Origin: an uncultured Microbacterium sp.
Lineage (GTDB): Bacteria > Actinomycetota > Actinomycetes > Actinomycetales > Microbacteriaceae
Assembly (NCBI GenBank): GCA_913774665.1
Contig: CAJYHN010000004.1
Span: 186,001-250,000, forward strand
Direction: 5' to 3'
DNA length: 64,000 nt
This document shows, piece after piece, positions 43,128 to 51,136 of this stretch; positions within the stretch are counted from its first letter, which is position 1, and each line of letters starts with the position of its first letter. The translations under genes were made by a program, and so were the position numbers. The notes under the pieces were generated by a model that made no database searches, had not been told where the DNA came from, and saw only the letters and a list, made by a program, of their open reading frames with translations.

Positions 43128-44264
43128 CTACAGCTCGACGTTCACCAGGACCGGCTCGGGCTGCAGCACGAGGCCGAACTCCGAGGCCACACGGTTCTGC
43201 ACGAAGCGGGCGAGCTCGGCGATCTCAGCCGCGGTCGCTTCTCCGCGGTTGGTCAGGGCGAGCGTGTGCTTGGTCGAGAGCCCGGCGCGCGAGCGCGGAA
43301 AGCGGAACCCGCGCGACAGACCGGCGTTCTCGATGAGCCAGGCTGCGCTCACCTTCACCTGCCGCGAGACCACGGGGGGCGGGGGCAGGATGCCGTCGAA
43401 GGCGGCGAGCGGGATGACCGTCACCGGATCGAGGATCGGTGTGAGGGGCCACCGGGGACATTCGGCCGGGAGGGTCCGGGCGAAGGCCTCCGAGACGATC
43501 GCGTTCTGGAAGAACGACCCGGCGCTCCAGGTGTCGGGGTCTTCGGCGTCGAGGACCATGCCCTTGCGGGCACGGGTGGTGAGGACGTGATCGCGGATCC
43601 ACCGGAGCGAGACGGCGTGACCCGGTTCGAGACCGAGGGCGCCGCGCAGCTGCTCGCTCGCGATGGGCCGTTCCTCCGCGCCCACTCGCTCGAGCTCGAG
43701 CGTCACCGAGAGGATGACCGCGGAGCGCTCGGGCACCGAACCGTAGTGGCGCTTCAGCACCGACGTGCGGAAGCCGAGGCCCAGTTCTTCGGCGGAGACG
43801 GTCTCGACGTCACCCGTCGACTCGTCGATCAGCTCGACCTCGACGAGGGTCTGCACGATCTCCTGGCCGTACGCCCCGACGTTCTGCACGGGGGCGGCAC
43901 CGACCGTGCCGGGGATGCCCGACATCGCCTCGATGCCGGCGAAGCCGCGCGCGACCGTCTCGGCGACGAGGGCGTCCCAGTCGTGTCCGGCCTGCACCCG
44001 CAGGCGTACCGTGCCTTCGCGCGAGCCCGGCAGCTCTTCGATCCCCGAGGTGCGTAGGCGCACCACCGTGCCCTCGAACGGCTCGTCGCCGACGAAGAGG
44101 TTCGAGCCGCCGCCGAGCACGAACCACGGCTCGCCCTCGGCCCACACCCCGCGGAGCGCGGCGACCGCCTCGTCGAGCGTCGACGCGTCGATGAGACGGG
44201 CGGGTTCTCCCCCCGTGCGCAGGGTGGTCAACTGCGAGAGGGGGACGGGGGCGACCTCGGGCAT
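43128..44264 (-). CDS. murB: UDP-N-acetylenolpyruvoylglucosamine reductase
   Basis: A 378-residue flavoprotein that reduces UDP-GlcNAc-enolpyruvate to UDP-MurNAc with NADPH, a cytosolic step of peptidoglycan synthesis. FAD-binding segments FVLGGGSNLFVGDEPFEGTV and AMSGIPGTVGAAPVQNVGAYGQE are intact; SFFQNAIV contains the catalytic Ser region and the C-terminal Glu is in LQPEPVLVNVEL. Long type with an insertion, as in actinobacteria. It starts at the last base of the MaoC gene stop. Confidence 0.96.
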   Translation of the reverse strand: MPEVAPVPLSQLTTLRTGGEPARLIDASTLDEAVAALRGVWAEGEPWFVLGGGSNLFVGDEPFEGTVVRLRTSGIEELPGSREGTVRLRVQAGHDWDALVAETVARGFAGIEAMSGIPGTVGAAPVQNVGAYGQEIVQTLVEVELIDESTGDVETVSAEELGLGFRTSVLKRHYGSVPERSAVILSVTLELERVGAEERPIASEQLRGALGLEPGHAVSLRWIRDHVLTTRARKGMVLDAEDPDTWSAGSFFQNAIVSEAFARTLPAECPRWPLTPILDPVTVIPLAAFDGILPPPPVVSRQVKVSAAWLIENAGLSRGFRFPRSRAGLSTKHTLALTNRGEATAAEIAELARFVQNRVASEFGLVLQPEPVLVNVEL

Positions 44265-44668
44265 CAGGACAACCGCACCCGCACCTGCGCCTTGCCGAGC
44301 ACCGACGTCTCGGCGAACGTGACGGTCAGATCGATGCGGGCGGTGTCGTCGTCGACGGCTCCGACCTTCGCGCTGACGTGCAGGTCGGCGCCGGTCTCGG
44401 GGTGGACGACCACGGGACGCGTGAAGCGCACGCCGTACTCCACGATGCGTCCGCTGTCGCCCAGGGCCTCGGCCAGCGTGCCGACGGCGACGCCCATGGT
44501 GAGCATGCCGTGAGCGAGCACGCCCGGAAGACCGACGGCCGCGGCGACATCGTCGCGGTAGTGGATGGGGTTGAAGTCGCCCGACGCGCCCGCGTAGCGG
44601 ACGAGCGACTCACGGGTGAGGTGAACCGAGCGTTCGGCGACGACCTCGCCGACGGTGAACGCGCTCAT
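44264..44668 (-). CDS. MaoC-like hydratase (HadB-type)
   Basis: A 134-residue hot-dog-fold dehydratase. The MaoC motif is visible: YAGASGDFNPIHYRDDVA with the catalytic Asp and His, then GVLAHGMLTMG. It probably pairs with the upstream gene as the HadA/HadB heterodimer of (3R)-hydroxyacyl-ACP dehydratases in fatty acid elongation. Overlaps that gene by 4 bases and touches murB. Confidence 0.88.
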   Translation of the reverse strand: MSAFTVGEVVAERSVHLTRESLVRYAGASGDFNPIHYRDDVAAAVGLPGVLAHGMLTMGVAVGTLAEALGDSGRIVEYGVRFTRPVVVHPETGADLHVSAKVGAVDDDTARIDLTVTFAETSVLGKAQVRVRLS

Positions 44669-45114
44669 GCGCCGGCCTCCCCCGCGAGCAGGACGCTCGT
44701 CGTCGTCACGACGTGGGCGCCGTCGGCATCCACGATCTCGGCCTCGCTCGTGATCATCGCGTTGCCGCCCATGCTCCGGATGCCGGTGACCGAGAGCGTC
44801 GCGACGAGCTCGTCACCCGCGACGATGGGCCGCGTGTAGCGGAACCGCTGCTCGGCGTGCACGAGGCGCGACAGCTCGATGCCGGAGTCGGGGTCGCCGA
44901 GCAACTGCTGGAGCGTGAGGTCTTGAACGACCATCGCGAAGGTCGGCGGGGCCACCACGTCGGCGTACCCCAGGGCGCGCGCGGCCTCGGGGTCGGTGTG
45001 CTGGGGGGCGTCGGCGAAGACGGCGCGCGCGAACTCGCGCACCTTCTCGCGGCCGACCAGGTAGGGGGCGGTCGGCGCGAAGGCACGACCGACGAGTTCG
45101 GGGTTCACGGGCAC
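44665..45114 (-). CDS. FAS1-type/MaoC N-terminal dehydratase subunit (HadA-type)
   Basis: A 149-residue hot-dog protein of the non-catalytic MaoC N-terminal type. Visible motifs: LVGREKVREFARAV and DVVAPPTFAMVVQ, then RFRYTRPIVAGDEL. Such proteins bind substrate while the HadB partner supplies the Asp/His dyad. The ATG at 45114 has little upstream space (40 bp to the TauE stop). Confidence 0.85.
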   Translation of the reverse strand: MPVNPELVGRAFAPTAPYLVGREKVREFARAVFADAPQHTDPEAARALGYADVVAPPTFAMVVQDLTLQQLLGDPDSGIELSRLVHAEQRFRYTRPIVAGDELVATLSVTGIRSMGGNAMITSEAEIVDADGAHVVTTTSVLLAGEAGA

Positions 45115-45154
45115 CCGCTCAGTCTATCGAGCGGGTTCGCGCCGCCGCGGTGGG

Positions 45155-45952
45155 TCAGCGCTGGTGACGCCCGCGCACCGCTTTGACGGCCATCTGCGAG
45201 GCGATGAAGACGAGGAAGATCGCGAACAGCACGTTGCCTACGAACGGGTCGACGAACTTCGCGATGAGGGCGCCCACCGGGGTGGTGAGACAGGCGGCGG
45301 TCCCGATGCACAGGGCGGCACGGATGTCGACGTTCGAGCGCCGCAGGTTTCCGACCGTCCCCGAGATCGCCGTGGGGATCATCATGAGCAGCGAGGTGCC
45401 CTTGGCGATGAGGTCGCTCGTCCCGAACAGCAGCAGAAGGGCGGGGACGACGATGATGCCGCCGCCCACACCGAGCAGGCCCGCCAGGGTTCCGGTGATC
45501 ACCCCCAGCAGCGCAAGACTCGGTCCGGTGATCCAGGTGAGCTCGAGTTCGGCGTCGCGCGAGGGGATGACGAAGAACAGACTCACCATCACGACGAGGA
45601 GGAACGCCACGAACGCCCAGCGCAGCGCCGTCTGCGACAGCCTCGGGAGCAGCCACGTGCCGATCTGGGCGCCGACCACCGCGAAGGCGGCCAGGATGAG
45701 CGCGGGGACCCACGCGACGTGCCCGTCGATCGCGTAGGTGATCACGCCGACGGATGCCGTGGGCACGATCGCCGCGAGAGAGGTTCCGGCCCCGAGCCGC
45801 TGGTCGAAACCGAGCAGCAGCACCAGCAACGGCACGATGACGGTTCCGCCCCCGACGCCGAACAGGCCCGACATGAGACCGGCCAGAAGACCGACACCGA
45901 TGCAGACGAAGAAGAAGCGGGTGGAGCGCGCGGGGCGGGTCTCGGGGGTCAC
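45155..45952 (-). CDS. TauE/SafE-family sulfite or organosulfonate exporter
   Basis: A 265-residue membrane protein with two repeats of about four spans. Each repeat starts with the family motif: LMSGLFGVGGGTVIVPLLVL (residues 24-43) and LAGLLGVGGGIIVVPALLLL. TauE/SafE proteins move sulfite, sulfoacetate or other anions. Sulfur-amino-acid genes lie 1 kb away, but linkage is loose. Confidence 0.87.
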   Translation of the reverse strand: MTPETRPARSTRFFFVCIGVGLLAGLMSGLFGVGGGTVIVPLLVLLLGFDQRLGAGTSLAAIVPTASVGVITYAIDGHVAWVPALILAAFAVVGAQIGTWLLPRLSQTALRWAFVAFLLVVMVSLFFVIPSRDAELELTWITGPSLALLGVITGTLAGLLGVGGGIIVVPALLLLFGTSDLIAKGTSLLMMIPTAISGTVGNLRRSNVDIRAALCIGTAACLTTPVGALIAKFVDPFVGNVLFAIFLVFIASQMAVKAVRGRHQR

Positions 45953-46014
45953 GGCATCCAGTCTTCCACCGTCCTCGCGACGGTCTGACGAGGTGACTCA
46001 GCCGGAAACGAAAG

Positions 46015-46053
46015 CGGCCCCCGGTGGTCCGAAGCCGCGTCCACCGGGGGCCG
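46015..46053. terminator. Strong hairpin in the TauE / NAD(P)-reductase gap, no obvious parent gene
   Basis: Perfect 13-bp stem CGGCCCCCGGTGG / CCACCGGGGGCCG. On the minus strand it is followed by CTTTCGTTT, a fair U-tract, yet no minus-strand gene ends here; the TauE gene starts 62 bp further on. The 307-bp gap 45953-46259 otherwise holds the promoter at 46164. Confidence 0.6.
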
Positions 46054-46163
46054 TCGCCCTCACAGGTCAAACAGGACGGTGACCCGAACACCGGACTGCG
46101 ACCACTCGCGTGAGGGTGCGACAGGAATGACGATAAACGGACGCCGTCCACGAACCCGACCGG

Positions 46164-46197
46164 TTGACACCGATTACTAGGCGTGCTAAATATTTAG
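46164..46197 (+). promoter_or_regulatory. Near-consensus sigma-70 promoter with palindrome over the -10
   Basis: TTGACA (46164-46169), 17-bp spacer, TAAATA (46187-46192), about 68 bp upstream of the reductase ATG. A perfect 12-bp AT-rich palindrome CTAAATATTTAG (46186-46197) covers the -10. In a genome this GC-rich the match is striking. The palindrome could be an operator for repression. Confidence 0.75.
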
Positions 46198-46259
46198 GCC
46201 GCTGAAGGTTTGGTACCGCTCCCGGGAATGAGTCACCGGATGCCGCGGTTCTCCCCTCC

Positions 46260-46895
46260 ATGACGACTGTAGGAATCATCGGAGCAGGCAACATCGGTTC
46301 GGCCCTGGCGAAGGGCTTCGCCGATCACGGCTACGACGTGGTCATCGCCAATTCGCGAGGCCCCGAGACGCTGAGCGACCTGGTCGCGGAAGTGGGCGAG
46401 AAGGCGCGCGCGGCAACGGCTCAGGAGGCCGCCGAGGCCGGGGACATCGTCGTGGTGACGGTGCCGTTGAAGGCGATCGACGCCGTGCCCGTGGCTCCCC
46501 TCGTGGGCAAGACCGTCCTCGACACGAACAACTACTATTTCGAGCGCGACGGCCAGATCGCCGAGCTCGACGAGAAGAAGACGACCACCTCGCAGATGCT
46601 TCAGGAGCACCTGCCCGAGTCGGTCGTCGTGAAGGCGTTCAATCACATCCCCGCCGCCGACATCCTCACCGACGGATCCCCCGCCGGCAGCGAGAACCGT
46701 CGGGCTCTGGCGACCTCGAGCGACTCCGACGAGGCCGTCGCCCTGGTGACGCGCATCTACGACGAGTTCGGTTTCGACACCGTCAACGTCGGCCCGCTGA
46801 GCGAGAGCTGGCGCGTCGAGCGCGACCAGCCCGCATACGTCGTGCGCCAGAACCGCGACGAGCTGGAGCAGAACCTGGCGCGCGCCGAGCGCTGA
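46260..46895 (+). CDS. NADPH-dependent F420 reductase-like oxidoreductase
   Basis: A 211-residue NAD(P)-binding protein (F420-dependent NADP reductase superfamily). The N-terminal Rossmann motif is TTVGIIGAGNIGSALAKGF, followed by VVIANSRGPETL that fixes NADPH preference (Ser/Arg). The C-terminus is shorter than archaeal Fno. It is likely an NADPH-linked reductase; electron partner unknown. It has the strongest promoter seen in the window. Confidence 0.78.
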   Translation: MTTVGIIGAGNIGSALAKGFADHGYDVVIANSRGPETLSDLVAEVGEKARAATAQEAAEAGDIVVVTVPLKAIDAVPVAPLVGKTVLDTNNYYFERDGQIAELDEKKTTTSQMLQEHLPESVVVKAFNHIPAADILTDGSPAGSENRRALATSSDSDEAVALVTRIYDEFGFDTVNVGPLSESWRVERDQPAYVVRQNRDELEQNLARAER

Positions 46896-46908
46896 CCCGC
46901 ACCCCTCC

Positions 46909-46974
46909 CGCGTGAGGGGTCACTTTCTGTCGCTTCGGGGCACCCGCAAGCGACAGAAAGTGACCCCTCACGCG
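46909..46974. repeat. Orphan family B palindrome with perfect 27-bp stem
   Basis: The arms 46909-46935 and 46948-46974 are exact reverse complements over 27 bases, from CGCGTGAGGGGTCA to TGTCGCTT, with a 12-base loop. Unlike the copies near DUF559 locus 3, the central pentamer (CTTTC / GAAAG) is fully paired. It lies in a convergent gap and abuts the metB terminator. Confidence 0.9.
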
Positions 46975-46979
46975 AAGAG

Positions 46980-47012
46980 AACCCGGCCCCCGCATGTGCG
47001 GGAGGCCGGGTT
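46980..47012 (-). terminator. Intrinsic terminator of metB
   Basis: Stem AACCCGGCC / GGCCGGGTT with an internal CCCGC / GCGGG pairing, followed on the minus strand by CTCTT. It begins 20 bp past the metB stop and directly neighbours the family B palindrome. Confidence 0.65.
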
Positions 47013-47032
47013 CGTCGTCTCCGGGCGCCGCG

Positions 47033-48193
47033 TCAGAGCGCGGCGAGGGCCTGATCCACGTCGGCGACCAGGTCGTCGACCGACTCGATGCCGACCGACA
47101 GGCGCACGATGGTCTCGGGGACGGCGAGCTCGGTGCCGCGGACCGAGGCGTGGGTCATGGCATCCGGGTAGTTCACGAGCGACTCCACGCCCCCCAGCGA
47201 CTCGGCGAGGGTGAACAGGCGGGTCGACTCGGCGAAGCGGCGGGCCGCCGCACCGTCGGCGAGCTCGAGCGACACGATGCCGCCGAACCCGCTCATCTGC
47301 CGCGCCGCCAGCTCGTGACCGGGGTGCGAGGGCAGACCCGGGTAGTAGACCTTCGCCACGCGGTCGTGGGTGAGCAGGTGCTCGGCCACCGCCTGCGCGT
47401 TCGAGCTGTGCCGCTGCATGCGCACCGCGAGAGTCTTGATGCCGCGCGTGGTGAGGTAGGCGTCGAAGGGACCCGACACCGCGCCCGCGGCGAACTGCAG
47501 GAACTTCACCTTCTCTGCGAGGTCGTCATCGGCGAAGGCGAGCGCTCCCCCGACGACGTCGCTGTGGCCGCCCAGGTACTTCGTCGCGGAATGCACGACG
47601 ACATCGGCACCGAGCGACAGCGGACGCTGCAGAGCCGGCGAGGCGAAGGTGTTGTCCACCACCACGAGGGCACCCGCGGCGTGGCCGAGGGCGGCGAGCC
47701 CGGCGATGTCGGTGATGCGCAGCATCGGATTGCTGGGGGTCTCGACCCAGACCATGCGCGGCGCGCGCTCCTCGATGGCGGATGCCGCGGCATCCAGGTC
47801 GCTCATGTCGACCACGCGCAGCTTCACACCCCACGGGCCGAGCACGCGAGCGAGCAGACGGTAGGTGCCGCCGTATACGTCGTTGCCGAGCAGCACCTCG
47901 TCGCCGGGCTGGAGGGCCGCGCGCAGCAGCGCGTCTTCGCCGGCGAGGCCCGAGGCGAACGACAGTGCACGAGCGCCCCCCTCGAGGGCGGCGATCTGCG
48001 TCTCGAGCGCCGTGCGGGTGGGGTTGCCGCTGCGACCGTACTCGTAGCCGCCGCGCAGACCCCCGATACCGTCCTGCGCGTACGTCGTCGACACATGGAT
48101 GGGCGGGATCACCGCGCCGGTGGTCTCGTCGGGCGCCTGGCCGGCGTGGACGGCGAGGCTGTCGAAGCCGCGCGCGGCGTCGTGGGTGCTCAT
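47033..48193 (-). CDS. metB: Cystathionine gamma-synthase/lyase
   Basis: A 386-residue Cys/Met-metabolism PLP enzyme. Motifs: YEYGRSGNPTRTALE, FASGLAGEDALL, ETPSNPMLRI and PLP Lys in VVHSATKYLGGHSD. Family members make cystathionine from O-acyl-homoserine and Cys, or cleave it. Because it is translationally coupled (ATGA) to a beta-synthase gene, a reverse transsulfuration role (homocysteine to cysteine) is quite possible. The symbol is by family only. Confidence 0.88.
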   Translation of the reverse strand: MSTHDAARGFDSLAVHAGQAPDETTGAVIPPIHVSTTYAQDGIGGLRGGYEYGRSGNPTRTALETQIAALEGGARALSFASGLAGEDALLRAALQPGDEVLLGNDVYGGTYRLLARVLGPWGVKLRVVDMSDLDAAASAIEERAPRMVWVETPSNPMLRITDIAGLAALGHAAGALVVVDNTFASPALQRPLSLGADVVVHSATKYLGGHSDVVGGALAFADDDLAEKVKFLQFAAGAVSGPFDAYLTTRGIKTLAVRMQRHSSNAQAVAEHLLTHDRVAKVYYPGLPSHPGHELAARQMSGFGGIVSLELADGAAARRFAESTRLFTLAESLGGVESLVNYPDAMTHASVRGTELAVPETIVRLSVGIESVDDLVADVDQALAAL

Positions 48194-49194
48194 GCGGAGT
48201 GCTCCTCGGAGGGGGTCGGAAGAAGGGATGCCACGGGTGCAACGTCGTAGCCGCGCTCGATCATCCAGTCGTCGTCGAAGATCTTGCTCAGGTAGCCGCG
48301 ACCGTGATCGGGAAGGACCACGACGACCACGGCATCGGCCGGCAGCTCCCGCGCGACGCGGAGGGCGCCGACGACGGCCATACCGCTGGAGCCGCCGACG
48401 AGCAGCCCCTCTTCTCGAGCGAGGCGGCGGGTCATCGCGAACGACTCGGCGTCGGAGACGCGCTCGTAGCCATCGACGAGGGTCGGGTCGAAGGCCGCCG
48501 GCCAGAAGTCCTCGCCGACGCCCTCGACGTCGTAGCCGTGGATGTCGTCGCCCGAGTAGATCGAACCCTCGGGGTCGACGCCGACGATGCGCACCGACGA
48601 CCCCGCTACCTCTCGGAGGTACCGGCCTGTCCCGGTGATCGTGCCGCCCGTGCCGACGCCGGCGACGAAGTGGGTCAACCCCCCCTCGGTGTCTCGCCAG
48701 ATCTCGGGACCGGTGGTCTCGTAATGGCTGCGCGGGCCGTTCGGGTTGGCGTACTGGTTGGGCTTGAAGGCCCCGGGGATCTCGCGGACGAGCCGGTCCG
48801 ACACGCTGTAGTACGAGTTCGGATCGTCGGGCTCGACGTTCGTCGGTGTCACGACGACCTCTGCGCCGTAGGCCCGCAGCACCGCCCTCTTGTCTTCGGC
48901 GACCTTGTCGGGCACGACGAACACGCAGCGGTACCCGCGCTGCTGCGCGATGAGGGCGAGACCGACGCCGGTGTTGCCGCTGGTGGGCTCGACGATCACG
49001 CCGCCCGGCTTCAGCAGGCCGTCGCGCTCGGCGGCGTCGACGATGTTCGCGGCGATGCGGTCTTTGGCCGAGCCGCCGGGGTTGAAGTACTCGATCTTCG
49101 CCAGCACCGTGGCGGCGATGCCGTCGGTGACGCGGGAGAGACGGACGAGGGGGGTGTTGCCGACGAGGTCGGCGACGCTCTGGGCGTAACGCAC
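48190..49194 (-). CDS. Cystathionine beta-synthase / cysteine synthase-type PLP enzyme lacking CBS domains
   Basis: A 334-residue fold-type II PLP enzyme. The PLP Lys is in NPGGSAKDRIAANIV, with the PTSGNTGVGLAL and GVGTGGTITGTGRYL loops intact. The GTG at 49194 is chosen because RYAQSVADLVGNTPLVRL is the normal N-terminus and an AGGA ribosome binding site precedes it; a TTG at 49278 would add 28 atypical residues. Actinobacterial cystathionine beta-synthases of about 460 residues carry a CBS pair; here the protein ends right after the catalytic core. Confidence 0.85.
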   Translation of the reverse strand: MRYAQSVADLVGNTPLVRLSRVTDGIAATVLAKIEYFNPGGSAKDRIAANIVDAAERDGLLKPGGVIVEPTSGNTGVGLALIAQQRGYRCVFVVPDKVAEDKRAVLRAYGAEVVVTPTNVEPDDPNSYYSVSDRLVREIPGAFKPNQYANPNGPRSHYETTGPEIWRDTEGGLTHFVAGVGTGGTITGTGRYLREVAGSSVRIVGVDPEGSIYSGDDIHGYDVEGVGEDFWPAAFDPTLVDGYERVSDAESFAMTRRLAREEGLLVGGSSGMAVVGALRVARELPADAVVVVVLPDHGRGYLSKIFDDDWMIERGYDVAPVASLLPTPSEEHSA

Positions 49195-49322
49195 GATGGA
49201 GTCCTGGAGGGTTGTGCGCCCGGGGCGGGCGCGGCTGACGGGGTCGTCGAAAGAGAACGCGAGGGCGTTCAGCGACAACAGCGACAGGTCAGCACGCCGT
49301 CAGCATACCCGAGGAGCCCGCC

Positions 49323-50171
49323 TCAGGACACGGCGCCGAGGAACTCCTCGAAACTCTGGGCGGGGCGGCCGGTGACGCGCTCGACGTCGCTAGAGACGGC
49401 GGCCTGGTCGCCGCTCGCGATCGACGTGTAGGTGCTCACCCACGCGTCGACCTGCCAGCGCGGGGCCCCGTACGCGGCGCGCGAGGCGTACGCCTCTTCG
49501 ACCGTCTCGTCGACGAAGCGCACGCGATGGCCGCGGACCGCCGAGATCTTCTCGGCGACCTCGGCCATGGTCAGTGCTTCGGGTCCGGTCAGGTCGTAGG
49601 TCACGTCGGCGTGGGCCTCGGGAGCGAGCAGCACCGCGACGGCCGTCGCCGCGACGTCGGCGCGCGAGACGAGAGAGCAGCGCCCGGCGCCCGCGGGGCC
49701 GCGGATCACTCCGTCGTCACCGGCGAAGAGCTCCATCATGTCCATGTAGAAGTTGTCGCGCAGGAACGTGTACCGCATGCCGGAGGCGCGGATGATGTCC
49801 TCGGTGGCCGCGTGGTCGCGTCCGAGCGTGAACACCGCGTCGGGGGCCGCCGCGAAGAACGAGGTGTACACGATCGAGCGGACACCCGCGGCTGCGGCGG
49901 CCTCGACGAACGTGCGGTGGTGCTCCACGCGATCGGCTGTCTCGGACGCCGACACCATGAAGAGGGTCTCGACCCCCTCGAGGGCTGCGCGCGCGGCATC
50001 CGCGTCCGAATAGCGGGCGACGTGCACCTCGGCACCGTCGAGCGAGGGGGCCCGAGAGGCGTCGCGAACGAGCAGACGCTGGGGGATGCCGCGGGCGGCG
50101 AGGTCTCGCGCGACGCGACCCCCCACGGCTCCGGTGGATCCGGTGACGGCGATGACGGGCGGCGTGGACAT
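49323..50171 (-). CDS. NmrA-like NAD(P)H-binding protein
   Basis: A 282-residue Rossmann protein with VIAVTGSTGAVGGRVARDLA at the N-terminus (NAD(P) motif GxTGxxG) and SIVYTSFFAAAPDA in the middle, typical of NmrA/atypical SDR proteins (quinone reductase 2 or similar). The Tyr-x3-Lys dyad of classical SDRs is absent. It stands alone; substrate unknown. Confidence 0.82.
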   Translation of the reverse strand: MSTPPVIAVTGSTGAVGGRVARDLAARGIPQRLLVRDASRAPSLDGAEVHVARYSDADAARAALEGVETLFMVSASETADRVEHHRTFVEAAAAAGVRSIVYTSFFAAAPDAVFTLGRDHAATEDIIRASGMRYTFLRDNFYMDMMELFAGDDGVIRGPAGAGRCSLVSRADVAATAVAVLLAPEAHADVTYDLTGPEALTMAEVAEKISAVRGHRVRFVDETVEEAYASRAAYGAPRWQVDAWVSTYTSIASGDQAAVSSDVERVTGRPAQSFEEFLGAVS

Positions 50172-50241
50172 TCGGCCTCCGGGACGAGTGGGCGGTCCTC
50201 CCAGGGTATGCCGGTTCTCGCACCCCTGGACGGGAACCCTC

Positions 50242-50562
50242 TCAGGCGGGCGGCGCGACGAGGCGGGCCACGCGGACCCGCACCGAGGACGGAGTCCCGT
50301 CCTCGCCGGCCCCACGCGCGGCCGTGGCGACGGCGGCGGCGACCACGGCCGCGTCGTCGTCGCGGGAGACCCCGATGCAGACCGTGATGGCGCGGGCACC
50401 GGCGGCTTCCGCGACCTCGGAGAGAGAGCCCTCGACGTCGGCGAGGTGCTCGACGGCGCGGGCGACGACGGGGCGCGCCGAATAGCACTCGCGAACGCCG
50501 TCGACCGCGGTGACTGCGAGATCGATGCGCGGCGCGAGTTCCGCTGCGGAGATGGTCGTCAT
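50242..50562 (-). CDS. Small protein of the Asp23 locus
   Basis: A 106-residue soluble protein whose beta-alpha pattern near residues 55-100 (RAITVCIGVSRDDDAAVVAA, then SVRVRVARL) resembles a shortened Asp23/Gls24 domain. It overlaps the next gene by 4 bases. Probably an accessory of the Asp23 envelope-stress locus; not recognised with certainty. Confidence 0.6.
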   Translation of the reverse strand: MTTISAAELAPRIDLAVTAVDGVRECYSARPVVARAVEHLADVEGSLSEVAEAAGARAITVCIGVSRDDDAAVVAAAVATAARGAGEDGTPSSVRVRVARLVAPPA

Positions 50563-51131
50563 GATTCCTCCCCCTCGTCGACGTGGACGTCGCCGACGGT
50601 GACGTCCACTCGTCCGACCCGAAGGTCACCGTGGCGTTCGATGGCCGAGCGGATGCCCTCGCGCATCTCCTCGACGGCGGTGTTCATCGCCCGGCCGAAT
50701 CGCACGCTGACCGTGACGCGCACGTCGAGGGGCGCATCTTCTTTCGGCTGGTCGAGTCGGACCCGGCCCACCAGCAGTCCCTCGACGCCGTCGCCGACCG
50801 TGCGGATGAGCTCGTAGAGAGCGCCCTCGGTCACGACCAGCTCCGTCCCGTCGTCGGTGCGCGCGAGGGGGATGTCGCGACCGGCTCGGAACTCGCGCAT
50901 GACCTCGCGCATGATGTCGTCGTACCAGGACTCCGAGATGGGCTCGGCCGCCTGCTCCTCCACGATCTCGCGGGAGAGTCGTCCCATCCGCTCCATCGAC
51001 GCCAGAATCGCCTGACACTCGGCATTGCGCTCGATGGCGGGGATACGGGGGATGCGGCCGCGATCGAGGTACGCCGAGAGGTCTTCGAGGGAGTATCCCG
51101 ACCCGCCGATGTCGTCATTGTTCACGCTCAT
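50559..51131 (-). CDS. Asp23/Gls24-like protein with N-terminal extension
   Basis: A 190-residue protein. The C-terminal 70 residues (LDVRVTVSVRFGRAMNTAVE, then VGRVDVTVGDV) match the Asp23 fold; the first 100 contain an anti-sigma-like helical segment (AYLDRGRIPRIPAIERNAEC). It follows the ECF sigma gene by 5 bp, so it might also restrain that sigma factor. The ATG at 51131 is chosen; sequence upstream overlaps the sigma gene. Confidence 0.68.
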   Translation of the reverse strand: MSVNNDDIGGSGYSLEDLSAYLDRGRIPRIPAIERNAECQAILASMERMGRLSREIVEEQAAEPISESWYDDIMREVMREFRAGRDIPLARTDDGTELVVTEGALYELIRTVGDGVEGLLVGRVRLDQPKEDAPLDVRVTVSVRFGRAMNTAVEEMREGIRSAIERHGDLRVGRVDVTVGDVHVDEGEES

Positions 51132-51136
51132 TGGGG

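Noticed and set aside
46130-46142. CGATAAACGG near 46132 as a third family D copy
   Set aside because: Only this 10-mer matches the D arm; the inner blocks and the inverted partner are missing, so chance is the likelier reason.
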